The translations under genes and the position numbers were made by a program. The notes below the pieces were generated by a model. It had not been told where the DNA came from, did no database searches, and saw only the letters and a program-made list of their open reading frames with translations. From positions 1 to 44,370 of the forward strand of contig JAEZCF010000021.1 in NCBI GenBank assembly GCA_023430045.1: a stretch of 44,370 bases of DNA, read 5' to 3'. The stretch is from Pseudomonadota bacterium. GTDB taxonomy: Bacteria; Pseudomonadota; Gammaproteobacteria; Xanthomonadales; Xanthomonadaceae. Numbering within the stretch: position 1 is the first letter of the stretch; each line of letters begins with the position of its first letter. Of the stretch, positions 8,095 to 16,403 are shown in pieces.

Positions 8095-8844
8095 GTGCCA
8101 GTCCAATTCCCCCTGAAACTGGTCGACCGCCGCATGCTGGCGCCGACCGTCGGCCATTACCAGTTCCTGCGCGACGACGGCCAGCCGCTGGATTTCCAGC
8201 CCGGCCAGTTCATCCAGGTGCATTTCCAGTATGCCGACGGGACCGAGGCCCGACGCAGCTACTCGCTGGCGACCATCCATGACCATGCGCTGGGCCCGGG
8301 CGAGGCGGTGGACATCGCCGTCAGCTTCGTGCCCGGCGGTGCCGCCACGGCCCTGTTTGAGGGCCTGGACATCGGCGGGCAGGTCAGCGCCAGTGGGCCC
8401 TATGGCCGTTTCTGCCTGCACCCCGGTGACCACAACGCCCGCTACCTGCTGATCGCCACCGGCACCGGCGTCACTCCCTACCGTTCCATGCTGCCGTTGC
8501 TGGCCAACGCCATGCGTGAACGCGGTGCGCAGGTGGTGCTGCTGCAGGGCGCGCGTACGCCTGCGGAACTGCTGTACAGCGAGGATTTCGAGGCATTCGC
8601 GGCGCAGCATCCGGGGTTCCGCTACGTGCCCTGCCTGTCGCGCGAGCTGCCACCCTCGCCGGGCCCGGATGTCCGCCATGGATACGTCCAGCAGCACCTG
8701 GCCGGCTTCACGCCGGATGCCGCCACCGACATCGCCTACCTGTGCGGCAATCCGGACATGGTGGATGCCTGCGTGGAGGCATTGAAGGACGCCGGCCTGG
8801 GCAACCCGCAGATCCGTCGCGAGAAGTACGTTTCCAGCAAATAG
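8095..8844 (+). CDS. Ferredoxin/flavin NAD(P)H reductase (FNR family)
   Basis: A 249-residue two-domain flavoprotein. The FAD domain contains FQPGQFIQVHF and the RRSYSLAT flavin-binding motif (near residue 50), then the GPYGRF phosphate-binding motif. The NAD(P) domain has the ATGTGVTPYRSML loop and CGNPDMV near the end, finishing in REKYVSSK. These enzymes pass electrons between NAD(P)H and ferredoxin or another carrier. A GTG at 8095 is taken as the start because homologous sequence begins there. The open frame extends further upstream, but only through promoter sequence. No Shine-Dalgarno sequence is obvious, so the start is uncertain by a few codons. Confidence 0.85.
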   Translation: MPVQFPLKLVDRRMLAPTVGHYQFLRDDGQPLDFQPGQFIQVHFQYADGTEARRSYSLATIHDHALGPGEAVDIAVSFVPGGAATALFEGLDIGGQVSASGPYGRFCLHPGDHNARYLLIATGTGVTPYRSMLPLLANAMRERGAQVVLLQGARTPAELLYSEDFEAFAAQHPGFRYVPCLSRELPPSPGPDVRHGYVQQHLAGFTPDAATDIAYLCGNPDMVDACVEALKDAGLGNPQIRREKYVSSK

Positions 8845-8880
8845 CCGCCGCCGCGCGCGCGGGCTCGGGAATGGCGTCCA

Positions 8881-9114
8881 TCAGTGCCGTGAGCAGAACG
8901 CCACCAGGGCCTGCTGGTACAGCGCGTCCGGCGTTTCGGCCGCATCCAGCCCGCGCGGCAGCATGAGCAGCGTCCAGCCTTCGCAGAGCAGCACGTCGCG
9001 GGGATCGTATGTCGCCTTGCCCAGGGGGTTGAAGCCGGCGGCAGTTTCGACGAATTCCCTGGCGTCGTAGCGGAACTGCTCGCGCGTCCTCCTGACGCAG
9101 TTGATCGACCGCAT
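8881..9114 (-). CDS. Small hypothetical protein
   Basis: A 77-residue frame between two plus-strand genes, starting at the ATG at 9114. Its composition looks like real protein (for example NPLGKATYDPRDVLLCEG and ALYQQALVAFCSRH) rather than the arginine/alanine-rich shadow frames nearby. No signal peptide, membrane segment or known domain is seen. No clear ribosome binding site precedes the ATG, and the frame is open further upstream, so a longer N-terminus is possible. Function unknown. Confidence 0.45.
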   Translation of the reverse strand: MRSINCVRRTREQFRYDAREFVETAAGFNPLGKATYDPRDVLLCEGWTLLMLPRGLDAAETPDALYQQALVAFCSRH

Positions 9115-9216
9115 CTGGCCCGTCGCGCGCGCCCACGGGTTCCGTGTAAGTTGGGTCACATCCACGGCGCGCACGCGTCGTTGTCGCATGACCTTCAGCA
9201 AGGGGAACCAAGGAAG

Positions 9217-10743
9217 ATGTCCAGACACCATTTGAAGCTGGCCGGTCTGTTGGCCAGCGTCCTGTGTGCGGCCTGCAGTGCGCCGCCACCGCAGTCGTCG
9301 GCAGCGGGCGCCGGCGACGGGGCCACCCGCCTGTATGGCCAGATCGAATTCAGGCCCTGCACGCTGACCGGCGCGGTCGCTGCGGCCAATGTCGAGGCCC
9401 AGTGCGGCACGTTGGACGTGCCCGAGGACCCGGCCCATCCGGAAGGTCGCCATATCGATCTGCGCATCGCCTGGCTTGAGCCGGACAACAGCGGATCGGC
9501 ATTGCCCGACCCGGTATTCTTCCTGGCCGGCGGGCCGGGCCAGTCGGCCACTGACGTAGCGCAACCGGTCAGCACCGCACTGCGTGAAGTGCGCAGGAAA
9601 CGCGACATTTTCCTGGTCGACCAGCGCGGCACCGGTGGCTCGAATCCGCTGTCCTGCCTGGGCGCGGATGGCACGGAGCTGCCGCTGGACGAGGATGCCG
9701 AGCCCACCGAAGCCTACGTGCGCGACTATGCGGCACGATGCGCGGCATCACTGGAAGGGCGCGCGGACCCGCGCTTCTATACCACCTCGCAGGCCATCGA
9801 CGATCTGGAGGCCGTGCGTAAGGCACTGGGTGCGCCGCAGCTGAACCTGGTCGGCGCTTCGTACGGCACCCGCGTCGCCCAGCGGTACGCCGCGCGTTAT
9901 CCACAGCAGGTGCGCAGTCTGGTCATCGACGGCGTAGTCCCCAACGACCTCGTCGTCGGTGCCGATTTCGCCACCACCTTCGAGGACGCGATCATCCTGC
10001 AGTCGGCTGAGTGCATCAAGGACGCGGCCTGCGCCAGGCGTTTCCCCGTCAATACGCGTACCCAGCTGCGCACGGTGATGGACGCGCTGGCCGCCGCGCC
10101 GGTGAAGGTGGATTACCGCGATCCGGCAACCGCGCAGGCGCGGCAGGACGTGCTGACGCCGGACAGCGTGGTCGGACTGGCCTTCGCGTTCTCCTACATG
10201 CCGGAACTGTCCTCGTTGCTGCCCGTGGTGCTGGACGAGGCCGCGCAGGGCCGCTATGCGCCGCTGGCCGCGCTCAGCCGCAATGCCAGCCGCTCGATGG
10301 GCCTGCAGATCAGCCGGGGCATGCAGTGGTCGGTGATCTGCAGCGAAGACGCCGACCGTTACCAGCCGGCCGCCCAGGCCGATCGCCTGCTCGGGCCGCA
10401 GGTGGCGCAGATGTTCTTCGCCGGCTGCGCGGCGTGGCCGCACGACAAGGCCGCCGCCGACAGCACTGCGCCGCTGCAGAGCGATGTGCCGACGCTGCTG
10501 CTGTCCGGCCAGCTGGATCCGGTGACACCGCCGCGCTACGCCGAACAGGTCCTGAAGGGACTGCCGAACGGACGTCACCTGGTGGCGCGCGGGCAGGGGC
10601 ACGGCACCATCAACGCCGGCTGCATGCCCCGCCTGCTTGGCCAGTACCTCGACACCGCCGACACCAGGGAACTGGATGCCGGCTGCCTGGACACGCTGAG
10701 CCACGTGCCGGCGTTCACCTCGTTCAACGGATGGGAACCATGA
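9217..10743 (+). CDS. Secreted alpha/beta-hydrolase peptidase, TAP family (S33)
   Basis: A 508-residue exported hydrolase. AAGGGG and AAGGAAG precede the ATG at 9217. The N-terminus is a signal sequence ending in LCAAC, which suggests a lipoprotein, although the lipobox is imperfect (Cys at -3). The oxyanion region FFLAGGPGQS and the DQRGTGGSNPL loop are typical of tripeptidyl/prolyl aminopeptidases. The nucleophile elbow is GASYG. The C-terminal TAP-type domain supplies the acid (LLSGQLDPVTPP) and the histidine (GQGHGT). It probably trims peptides in the periplasm or at the envelope. The stop overlaps the next ATG, which couples it to a NatAB-type ABC exporter. Confidence 0.88.
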   Translation: MSRHHLKLAGLLASVLCAACSAPPPQSSAAGAGDGATRLYGQIEFRPCTLTGAVAAANVEAQCGTLDVPEDPAHPEGRHIDLRIAWLEPDNSGSALPDPVFFLAGGPGQSATDVAQPVSTALREVRRKRDIFLVDQRGTGGSNPLSCLGADGTELPLDEDAEPTEAYVRDYAARCAASLEGRADPRFYTTSQAIDDLEAVRKALGAPQLNLVGASYGTRVAQRYAARYPQQVRSLVIDGVVPNDLVVGADFATTFEDAIILQSAECIKDAACARRFPVNTRTQLRTVMDALAAAPVKVDYRDPATAQARQDVLTPDSVVGLAFAFSYMPELSSLLPVVLDEAAQGRYAPLAALSRNASRSMGLQISRGMQWSVICSEDADRYQPAAQADRLLGPQVAQMFFAGCAAWPHDKAAADSTAPLQSDVPTLLLSGQLDPVTPPRYAEQVLKGLPNGRHLVARGQGHGTINAGCMPRLLGQYLDTADTRELDAGCLDTLSHVPAFTSFNGWEP

Positions 10744-11486
10744 TCGTCGCCGAGAGCCTGCACAAGGCATTCACCACCCGGACCGGCCGCATCCAGGCAG
10801 TGCAGGATGTCAGCTTCCGCGCCGAGGACGGTCGCATCACCGGCCTGCTCGGCCCGAACGGCGCCGGCAAGACCACCACCATGCGCATGCTGTACACGCT
10901 GATGACACCCGATCAGGGCCACGTCACCGTGGATGGCATCGATGCCAACACCGATCCCACGGCCGTGCGTCGCCGGCTGGGCGTGCTGCCTGACGCGCGC
11001 GGCGTGTACAAGCGGCTGACCGCGCGCGAGAACATCGCCTATTTCGGCAGGCTGCATGGCCTGGACGACAGCACCATCGCCAAGCGCACGCATGCCCTGT
11101 CGCAGGCGCTGGACATGGCCGACATCCTCGACCGTCAGACCGACGGCTTCTCGCAGGGCCAGCGCACCAAGACGGCCATCGCTCGCGCACTGGTGCATGA
11201 TCCGCGCAATGTCATCCTGGATGAGCCGACCAACGGACTGGACGTGATGACCACCCGCGGCATGCGCCGCTTCCTGCACGGTCTGCGCGACGAAGGCCGC
11301 TGTGTGATCTTCTCCAGCCACATCATGCAGGAGGTGGCCGCCCTGTGCGACCACATCGTGATCATCGCCAAGGGCACCGTGATGGCCGCCGGCAGCGCCG
11401 ATGAACTGCGTGAGCAGGCGGGCGAAAGCAACCTGGAAGATGCCTTCGTCAAACTGATCGGCAGCGAAGAGGGCCTGCACGCATGA
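10740..11486 (+). CDS. natA: ABC transporter ATP-binding protein, NatA-like
   Basis: A 248-residue ATPase. Walker A GPNGAGKTT is followed by the NatA-type stretch LGVLPDARGVYKRLTARENI, the variant signature FSQGQRTKTAIARALVH (SQGQ in place of SGGQ), Walker B NVILDEPTNGLDV and the H-loop SSHIMQEV. NatA works with a NatB permease; in Bacillus the pair exports sodium, but relatives handle other substrates. The ATG at 10740 overlaps the peptidase stop (ATGA), and its own stop overlaps the permease start in the same way, so all three are one tightly coupled operon. Confidence 0.9.
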   Translation: MIVAESLHKAFTTRTGRIQAVQDVSFRAEDGRITGLLGPNGAGKTTTMRMLYTLMTPDQGHVTVDGIDANTDPTAVRRRLGVLPDARGVYKRLTARENIAYFGRLHGLDDSTIAKRTHALSQALDMADILDRQTDGFSQGQRTKTAIARALVHDPRNVILDEPTNGLDVMTTRGMRRFLHGLRDEGRCVIFSSHIMQEVAALCDHIVIIAKGTVMAAGSADELREQAGESNLEDAFVKLIGSEEGLHA

Positions 11487-12667
11487 GCATGATGTCCACG
11501 TTGTTCACCGTGATGCGCAAGGAACTGCGCGATCTCTCCCGCGACCGCCGCACGCTGGCGCTGACCCTGCTGATGGGTCCGCTGCTGTATCCCATCCTGA
11601 TCCTCGGCATGGGCAAGCTGGCCGAAAGCCGGGTCAAGTCGCAGATCGACAAGCCGCTGGAAATCCCGACCATCGGCGCACAGAACGCACCGAACCTGGT
11701 GCGTTTCCTGGCATCGCAGGGACTGAATGCCACCGAGGCGCCGAAGGACCTGTCCAGCGCGATTGCCGACCAGCGCATCGACGTGGCCCTGCGCATCAGC
11801 AATGACTTCGACGAACACTGGCGCGATGGGCGGCCGGCACTGGTCGAGATCCTGCAGGACAGTACGCGGCGCGCGGCCGATGTGCCGACCACGCGGCTGA
11901 AGGCGGCCCTGCAGGCCTACAGCGGGCAGGTCGGCGCGCTTCGCCTGATGGCGCGGGGCATCGATGCACAGGTAGCGCGGCCGCTGGACGTGGCCACGCA
12001 GGACATGGCGTCGGCCGAGGCACGGCAGGGCATGATGCTGTCGATGCTGCTGCCGCTGCTGCTGACCATCACCTCGTTCCTGGGCGGCGCGTATCTGGTG
12101 ATGGACACCACGGCCGGTGAACGCGAACGCCAGTCGCTGGAACCCCTGCTGGCCACGCCAGCCGCACGCAGCGCCATCGTCAGTGGCAAGATCGCCGCCG
12201 CGTGCGCGGTCGGGCTGGGCTCGCTGCTGCTCACCCTGGCGGCCTTCAAGATCAGCGCGCAGCTGTCCGACAGCAGCGTGGGACGCCAGCTCAACATGGG
12301 CTTGGGCTCTATGCTGCAGATGCTGCTGGTGATGGCGCCGATGCTGCTGATCGGCACATCGCTGCTGACGTTCCTGTCGGCTGCCTCCAAGAGCATGAAG
12401 GAGGCCCAGAGCCACATGACCTGGCTGATGCTGCTGCCGATGCTGCCCAGCTATGCGTTGATGGTGTATCCGCTGAAGAGCGTGCTGTGGCAGTACGCCG
12501 TGCCGTTCCTGTCGCAGAACCAGATGCTGCTCAAGGTCATCCGCCACGAATACATCAGTCCGACCATCTGGGCGATCTATCTCGGCGCGAATCTCGGCCT
12601 GGCCGCCGTGCTCTGGTTCGCCGCCGTGCGCCGGTACCGGCAGGAGCGCCTGGCCATCTCCGGCTGA
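11483..12667 (+). CDS. natB: ABC transporter permease, NatB-like
   Basis: A 394-residue ABC-2 permease. One span lies near the N-terminus after the conserved VMRKELRDLSRDRRTLALTL. A large extracytoplasmic domain (about residues 45-180) follows, then five or six spans beginning at MLSMLLPLLLTITSFLGGAYL. The cytoplasmic loop TAGERERQSLEPLLATP is the hallmark of the NatB/ABC-2 group. It is the membrane partner of the preceding ATPase. The coupling to a secreted peptidase suggests the exporter and the peptidase share a substrate or stress response (inference). A 42-bp palindrome with a T-run begins 6 bp after the stop and probably terminates the operon. Confidence 0.9.
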   Translation: MSMMSTLFTVMRKELRDLSRDRRTLALTLLMGPLLYPILILGMGKLAESRVKSQIDKPLEIPTIGAQNAPNLVRFLASQGLNATEAPKDLSSAIADQRIDVALRISNDFDEHWRDGRPALVEILQDSTRRAADVPTTRLKAALQAYSGQVGALRLMARGIDAQVARPLDVATQDMASAEARQGMMLSMLLPLLLTITSFLGGAYLVMDTTAGERERQSLEPLLATPAARSAIVSGKIAAACAVGLGSLLLTLAAFKISAQLSDSSVGRQLNMGLGSMLQMLLVMAPMLLIGTSLLTFLSAASKSMKEAQSHMTWLMLLPMLPSYALMVYPLKSVLWQYAVPFLSQNQMLLKVIRHEYISPTIWAIYLGANLGLAAVLWFAAVRRYRQERLAISG

Positions 12668-12673
12668 AGAAAG

Positions 12674-12715
12674 GGGGACGGAGGAGGTTATTTGAAATTA
12701 ACTTCCTCCGTCCCC
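12674..12715. repeat. 42-bp palindrome, copy A (terminator-like)
   Basis: GGGGACGGAGG and CCTCCGTCCCC form the outer arms; the inner arms GTTA and TAAC extend the stem around an A+T-rich centre. A T-run on the right gives a rho-independent terminator for the natB operon. The right arm also encodes the last seven residues (KKGDGGS, together with its flank) and the TAA stop of the RAYT gene. Confidence 0.9.
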
Positions 12716-13378
12716 TTTTTTGATCCTGCGTGGCCGGCCGCGCTTCGGTACCGTGGGTCGTCCAACGGCCTCTTCGATCCGCCGCTGATAGTGCAGGTTG
12801 CCCAGCGGCTGCTGGCGGCGGATTTTTTCCCGGATGGCGTCCAGCATGACGCCGTCGGCGGAATCGGCCAGGAACCGCGCATGCGCACCCGCGTCGAGCA
12901 TCGCTGGGTGAGGCGTCAGCAGCGGGTCGGCCCACAGACCCATATTTCCCCGGGCGCTGGACCATGGATAGTACGCCGCGTCCGCAACCATTCCCGCGCG
13001 AACCGGGTTCAGCTCGATATAGCGCACCACTTCCAGCAGATAGGATTGCGAATCCACCATGCTGGAATGGAAACGACCCTGCCAGAGCGGGCCGCTGCGC
13101 GCATGGCGCAGGTTGAACGACTGCACGTAGCTGGTGCCCTGGCGCCGCATCGCCTTTGCCAGGCCATCACTGCTGCCGGGCGTCAGCAGCAGGTGAACGT
13201 GGTTGTCCATCAGCGCGTAGGCGTGCAATGCCACACCAGTGTCCAGGCAGGCCCTGTGCAGCAGCCTCAGGAACCGGTCGCGATCATCGTCGTTAACGAA
13301 GATCGCGACCTTGTTGGCGCCACGCTGGGTGACATGGAACGTGGTGCCGGGAACGACCAATCGAGGCCGACGTGCCAT
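12698..13378 (-). CDS. REP-associated tyrosine transposase (RAYT), Y1/HUH family
   Basis: A 226-residue HUH endonuclease. The ATG at 13378 has GGGAGGA upstream, so the eleven further codons available are not used. The N-terminal VVPGTTFHVTQRG strand, the HUH motif H60-V-H62 within MDNHVHLLLTP, the likely catalytic Tyr84 (SYVQSFN) and the GPLWQGRFHS and YIELNPVRAGMV motifs are all present, so it looks intact. RAYTs nick single-stranded REP DNA at a fixed site via the tyrosine and move REP/REPIN units. The final residues and stop codon lie inside palindrome copy A, so gene and repeat have evolved as one unit. Confidence 0.92.
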   Translation of the reverse strand: MARRPRLVVPGTTFHVTQRGANKVAIFVNDDDRDRFLRLLHRACLDTGVALHAYALMDNHVHLLLTPGSSDGLAKAMRRQGTSYVQSFNLRHARSGPLWQGRFHSSMVDSQSYLLEVVRYIELNPVRAGMVADAAYYPWSSARGNMGLWADPLLTPHPAMLDAGAHARFLADSADGVMLDAIREKIRRQQPLGNLHYQRRIEEAVGRPTVPKRGRPRRIKKGDGGS

Positions 13379-13472
13379 GAGGGCGTCCTCCCGCCAGAGC
13401 AGTGTCCACATGCTCGAACGGTGAGGAGGGTGCAGCCATCAGGGAATGCAGCCCCCGGGCGTAAGACTGATC

Positions 13473-13514
13473 GGGGACGGAGGCAGTTAAATCCAATTAA
13501 CCACCTCCGTCCCC
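13473..13514. repeat. 42-bp palindrome, copy B
   Basis: This has the same 11-bp outer arms as copy A; the inner part CAGTTAA...TTAACCA is the most divergent of the five copies. It lies 95 bp upstream of the RAYT start and 22 bp past the stop of the TonB-domain gene, for which it may act as a terminator. Confidence 0.88.
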
Positions 13515-13536
13515 ATTTTCGGGTGTCAGGCCGCGA

Positions 13537-14571
13537 TCAGGTGCCGGGCGTGAAGGCGAGGGTGCGGCGGGTGGTGACCGGGGCGCTGATGGGTTCGAAA
13601 CGCCAGCGCTTGACGGCGTTCAGCGCCTCGCGGTCGAAGGTACGGGCAGGGTTCGCACGCAGGATGCGTGCATTGGTCACCGAGCCGTCGGTACCGACGG
13701 TGATCTCCACCAGCACCTCGCCGGAGGTGCCTGCGCGCAGGGCTTCCACGGGATAACGCGGTGCCGGCGTGCTCACCGGACGCAGGGTCGGCGCGGCCGC
13801 CTGGCGCGCTTCGGCGGCCGCCTGCTGGGCAGCGGCCTGTTGCTGGCGTTGTTCGGCCTCGCGGCGTGCGGCAGCCTGCCGTTCTGCGTCTTCGCGTGCC
13901 GCCTGCTGGGCCGGGGCCTGCTGTGCCGCGGCCGCCTGCTGCTGCGCGGCGATCTGTTGTGCCGCCTCGGCTTCGCGGCTGCGCTGTTCTGCCAAGCGCT
14001 GCTGCTCGGCCTGCTGCCGGGTCTTGGATTCGGCTTCCTTCCTGACCCGATCCGCTTCTTCGGTGGTGCGCTGCGCAGCCACTTCGACACCACGGGTGAG
14101 GCCCTGCTTCAGGCGCGGCAGGGCCGGCGCGTTCGCATCCACCTTTTCGATCAGTGCGACCAGGCGCTGGCTCTCATCGAAGTTCTCGCGTGCAAGATTC
14201 TGTTCGGCGGCGATCAGCGTGTAGGGAAGCAGGTCGGTCAGCGCGCTCTTCACGGAGGCATCGTCCGGCGTCTTGTCACGCAGCGCCAGGTAATACTCCA
14301 TCGCGTTGTCGCCTGCCGGGGCGTACATGCGGTTCTCGCGCAGTGCCTGACCAGCCGATTCCCGCAGCTGCTCGCTGCCCATCGCCTGCACCTTGCTGGA
14401 CACCGCCGGCGCCTGTACGGCAGGAGCGGACGCGGCCTGCGCGGCCGGCTTGGCCCCGTTGGCTGGCGCAGCAGCCTCCTCCTTGCCCGAGCAGGCAACC
14501 AGCCCCAGCAGCAGGGCCACAGGCGCAGCCACGCGCATGCATGCAACGACGGATTTCCTGGCGTAAGACAT
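13537..14571 (-). CDS. Lipoprotein with TonB C-terminal domain
   Basis: A 344-residue protein. The N-terminus is a signal peptide ending in a good lipobox (LVAC, Cys about 27). The +2 residue is Ser, which under the E. coli Lol rule would favour the outer membrane. Residues about 70-160 form a helical domain (AGDNAMEYYLALRDKTPDD and so on). Residues about 165-255 are a long Gln/Ala/Glu/Arg coiled coil. The last 80 residues match TonB_C: PAPRYPVEALRAGTSGEV, the VGTDGSV turn and ALNAVKRWRFEP. Ordinary TonB is anchored by an uncleaved inner-membrane helix, so a lipid-anchored form is unusual. It may energise a receptor, or only span the periplasm. Confidence 0.85.
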   Translation of the reverse strand: MSYARKSVVACMRVAAPVALLLGLVACSGKEEAAAPANGAKPAAQAASAPAVQAPAVSSKVQAMGSEQLRESAGQALRENRMYAPAGDNAMEYYLALRDKTPDDASVKSALTDLLPYTLIAAEQNLARENFDESQRLVALIEKVDANAPALPRLKQGLTRGVEVAAQRTTEEADRVRKEAESKTRQQAEQQRLAEQRSREAEAAQQIAAQQQAAAAQQAPAQQAAREDAERQAAARREAEQRQQQAAAQQAAAEARQAAAPTLRPVSTPAPRYPVEALRAGTSGEVLVEITVGTDGSVTNARILRANPARTFDREALNAVKRWRFEPISAPVTTRRTLAFTPGT

Positions 14572-14756
14572 CCAAACTCCCCCTTGAATACGACGATACG
14601 AAAGGCCTGGCAGCGTTTCCAGGCAAGGGCCGACGGCGTTTCCCGGCGTCGTCGGCAGATCGGTCAGGCATTCAATCTAGCATCCCCTGCCCGTCCAGCG
14701 GCAGGGGGTCTCACGGCGACCAGCCACGGCCCTGGCCGGGGCGGTCGCCGGTACCG

Positions 14757-15377
14757 TCAGTGTGCGGTGTCATCCACGGCCCGCGCGTGGCCGTTGCCCA
14801 TCAGCTTGTCCGTCCAGGCGATACCGATCGCCGAAAGGATGAATACGCAATGGATGATGGTCTGCCACATCACCCCGGCCGAGGTCAGCGTGGAGCACTT
14901 CGCGGTACCCATGTTTGCCGCCGATGCCGCCGCGCTCATCAGTTCCGGCGGGCACAGCGGCAAGCCGTCCAGCGCACCGGCAGCGATGAAGGTCTTCAAC
15001 AGATGGATGGATGAGATGCCGATGATGGACAGCGCAAGCTTGACCTTCAACACGCTGGCGTTGACGTGGCTCAGCCACTCCGGCTGGTCCGGGTGACCTT
15101 CCAGGCGGAGTCGCGACACGAAGGTTTCGTACCCCCCCACGATCACCATCACCAGCAGGTTGGAGATCATCACCACGTCGATCAGGCCGAGTACGATCAG
15201 CATGATCTGCTGCTCGCCCATCGACACCGAGTGCGATATCAGGTGCCAGAGTTCCTTGCCGAACAGGAACACGTAGACGCCCTGGGCAACGATCAGGCCC
15301 AGGTACAGCGGCAGCTGCAGCCAGCGCGAAGCGAAGATCAGCGAAGAAAGCGGGGAGGGGCGGTAGTGGGAGTTCAT
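14757..15377 (-). CDS. UPF0114 (YqhA-like) inner membrane protein
   Basis: A 206-residue protein starting at the ATG at 15377; the 37 codons open upstream run into the neighbouring promoter. Features are a basic start, then spans at LQLPLYLGLIVAQGVYVFLF, IMLIVLGLIDVVMISNLLVMVIVGGYE and near the C-terminus (TIIHCVFILSAIGIAWTDKL). The GGYETFVSRL and SSIHLLKTF segments are the conserved core of UPF0114. It is longer than the E. coli member (about 164), owing to an insert around residues 145-170 with several small residues and a cysteine pair. Function unknown. It is divergent from the glutathione transferase gene. Confidence 0.85.
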   Translation of the reverse strand: MNSHYRPSPLSSLIFASRWLQLPLYLGLIVAQGVYVFLFGKELWHLISHSVSMGEQQIMLIVLGLIDVVMISNLLVMVIVGGYETFVSRLRLEGHPDQPEWLSHVNASVLKVKLALSIIGISSIHLLKTFIAAGALDGLPLCPPELMSAAASAANMGTAKCSTLTSAGVMWQTIIHCVFILSAIGIAWTDKLMGNGHARAVDDTAH

Positions 15378-15413
15378 GGACAGCATGCTGCGTTGCAGGA
15401 AAGCGCGCAGCGT

Positions 15414-15432
15414 ACTGTCACTTGCTGACAGT
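15414..15432. promoter_or_regulatory. Operator-like inverted repeat in a divergent promoter
   Basis: ACTGTCA, CTTGC, TGACAGT forms a perfect 7-bp inverted repeat with a 5-bp spacer. It sits in the 109-bp gap between the UPF0114 gene and the glutathione transferase. A -10-like TACACT follows at 15452-15457. The symmetry and position suit a dimeric repressor or activator controlling one or both genes. Confidence 0.45.
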
Positions 15433-15486
15433 GCCAAGCGGCTGGCCCCATTACACTCGGTGGACATCCCTGCCGAGTGCCACGCC

Positions 15487-16176
15487 ATGATCGATCTGTA
15501 TTACTGGCCTACCCCCAATGGCCACAAAGTCACCCTGCTGCTGGAAGAGACGGGCCTGGACTACCGGATCCATCCGGTCAATATCGGTGCCGGCGACCAG
15601 TTCAAGCCGGAGTTCCTGGCCATATCGCCGAACAACAAGATGCCGGCGATCGTCGACCATGCGCCCGCCGATGGCGGTGACCCGCAGAGCGTCTTCGAAT
15701 CCGGTGCGATCCTGCTCTATCTGGCGGAAAAGACCGGGAAATTCCTGTCGTCCGAGCGGCACCAGCGCATTGCCGCCCTGGAATGGCTGTTCTGGCAGAT
15801 GGGCGGCCTGGGACCGATGAGCGGCCAGATGGGCCACTTCAACGTGTACGCGCCGGAAAAGATCCCGTACGCCATCGAGCGCTACGGCAATGAAGTGAAC
15901 CGCCTGCACGGGGTGATGGAAAAGCGCCTGGCCGACAACGAATGGCTGGCCGGCAGCGAGTACAGCATCGCCGACATGGCCAGCTATCCGTGGATAGGCG
16001 CTTACGACGCGCTACCGGTGGATTTCGCTGCCTTTCCCAACCTGCAACGCTGGCACCAGGCCATCGCGGCACGCCCGGCGACCCAGCGGGCGTACGCGCT
16101 GCGCCAGCAGGTCAATCCGGACGCCGGCAAGCCGATCAGCGACGAAGAGCGCAGGCACCTCTTCGGCAAGCGTTGA
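15487..16176 (+). CDS. Glutathione S-transferase, nu class (YfcG/YghU-like)
   Basis: A 229-residue protein. The thioredoxin-like N-terminal domain begins DLYYWPTPNGHKVTLLLEE; the TPNG motif marks the YfcG/YghU group, which acts as glutathione-dependent disulfide reductases rather than classical detoxifying transferases. NKMPAIVDH holds the cis-proline, and SVFESGAILLYLAEK is the glutathione gamma-glutamyl site. The helical C-terminal domain contains EWLFWQMGGLGPMSGQ and the N-capping motif YSIADMASYPW. The start at 15487 is where the fold begins; the upstream codons are promoter sequence. It may be regulated through the palindrome at 15414-15432. Confidence 0.92.
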   Translation: MIDLYYWPTPNGHKVTLLLEETGLDYRIHPVNIGAGDQFKPEFLAISPNNKMPAIVDHAPADGGDPQSVFESGAILLYLAEKTGKFLSSERHQRIAALEWLFWQMGGLGPMSGQMGHFNVYAPEKIPYAIERYGNEVNRLHGVMEKRLADNEWLAGSEYSIADMASYPWIGAYDALPVDFAAFPNLQRWHQAIAARPATQRAYALRQQVNPDAGKPISDEERRHLFGKR

Positions 16177-16403
16177 CGCCCTGGACGCCCGCGATGCCGG
16201 ATGGCGCACCGGTAGTGCCGGCCGGTGAACGGCGACCGCACATCCGGCACGAACCGCAAGACCGACGGCTGGCCATCATCGCCCGGCGATGGCGCGACCC
16301 AACCAAAGCCACCCCTCATCAGGCGCTGGCGCAGGTTACGATGGCCGCCGCCCGTCCCCATGTCCCGGCATGAAGGCGGACCCGCCTTGAACCGGAATCT
16401 TCC

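Larger units (their letters stand above)
12674..13514 (-). mobile_element. RAYT gene bracketed by two 42-bp REPIN-like palindromes
   Basis: The unit runs from the palindrome at 12674-12715 to that at 13473-13514, with the transposase gene between them on the minus strand. REP-associated tyrosine transposases are usually single-copy genes flanked by the REP sequences they disperse. Three further copies of the same 42-bp repeat occur elsewhere in this window, which links the enzyme to this family. Confidence 0.8.
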
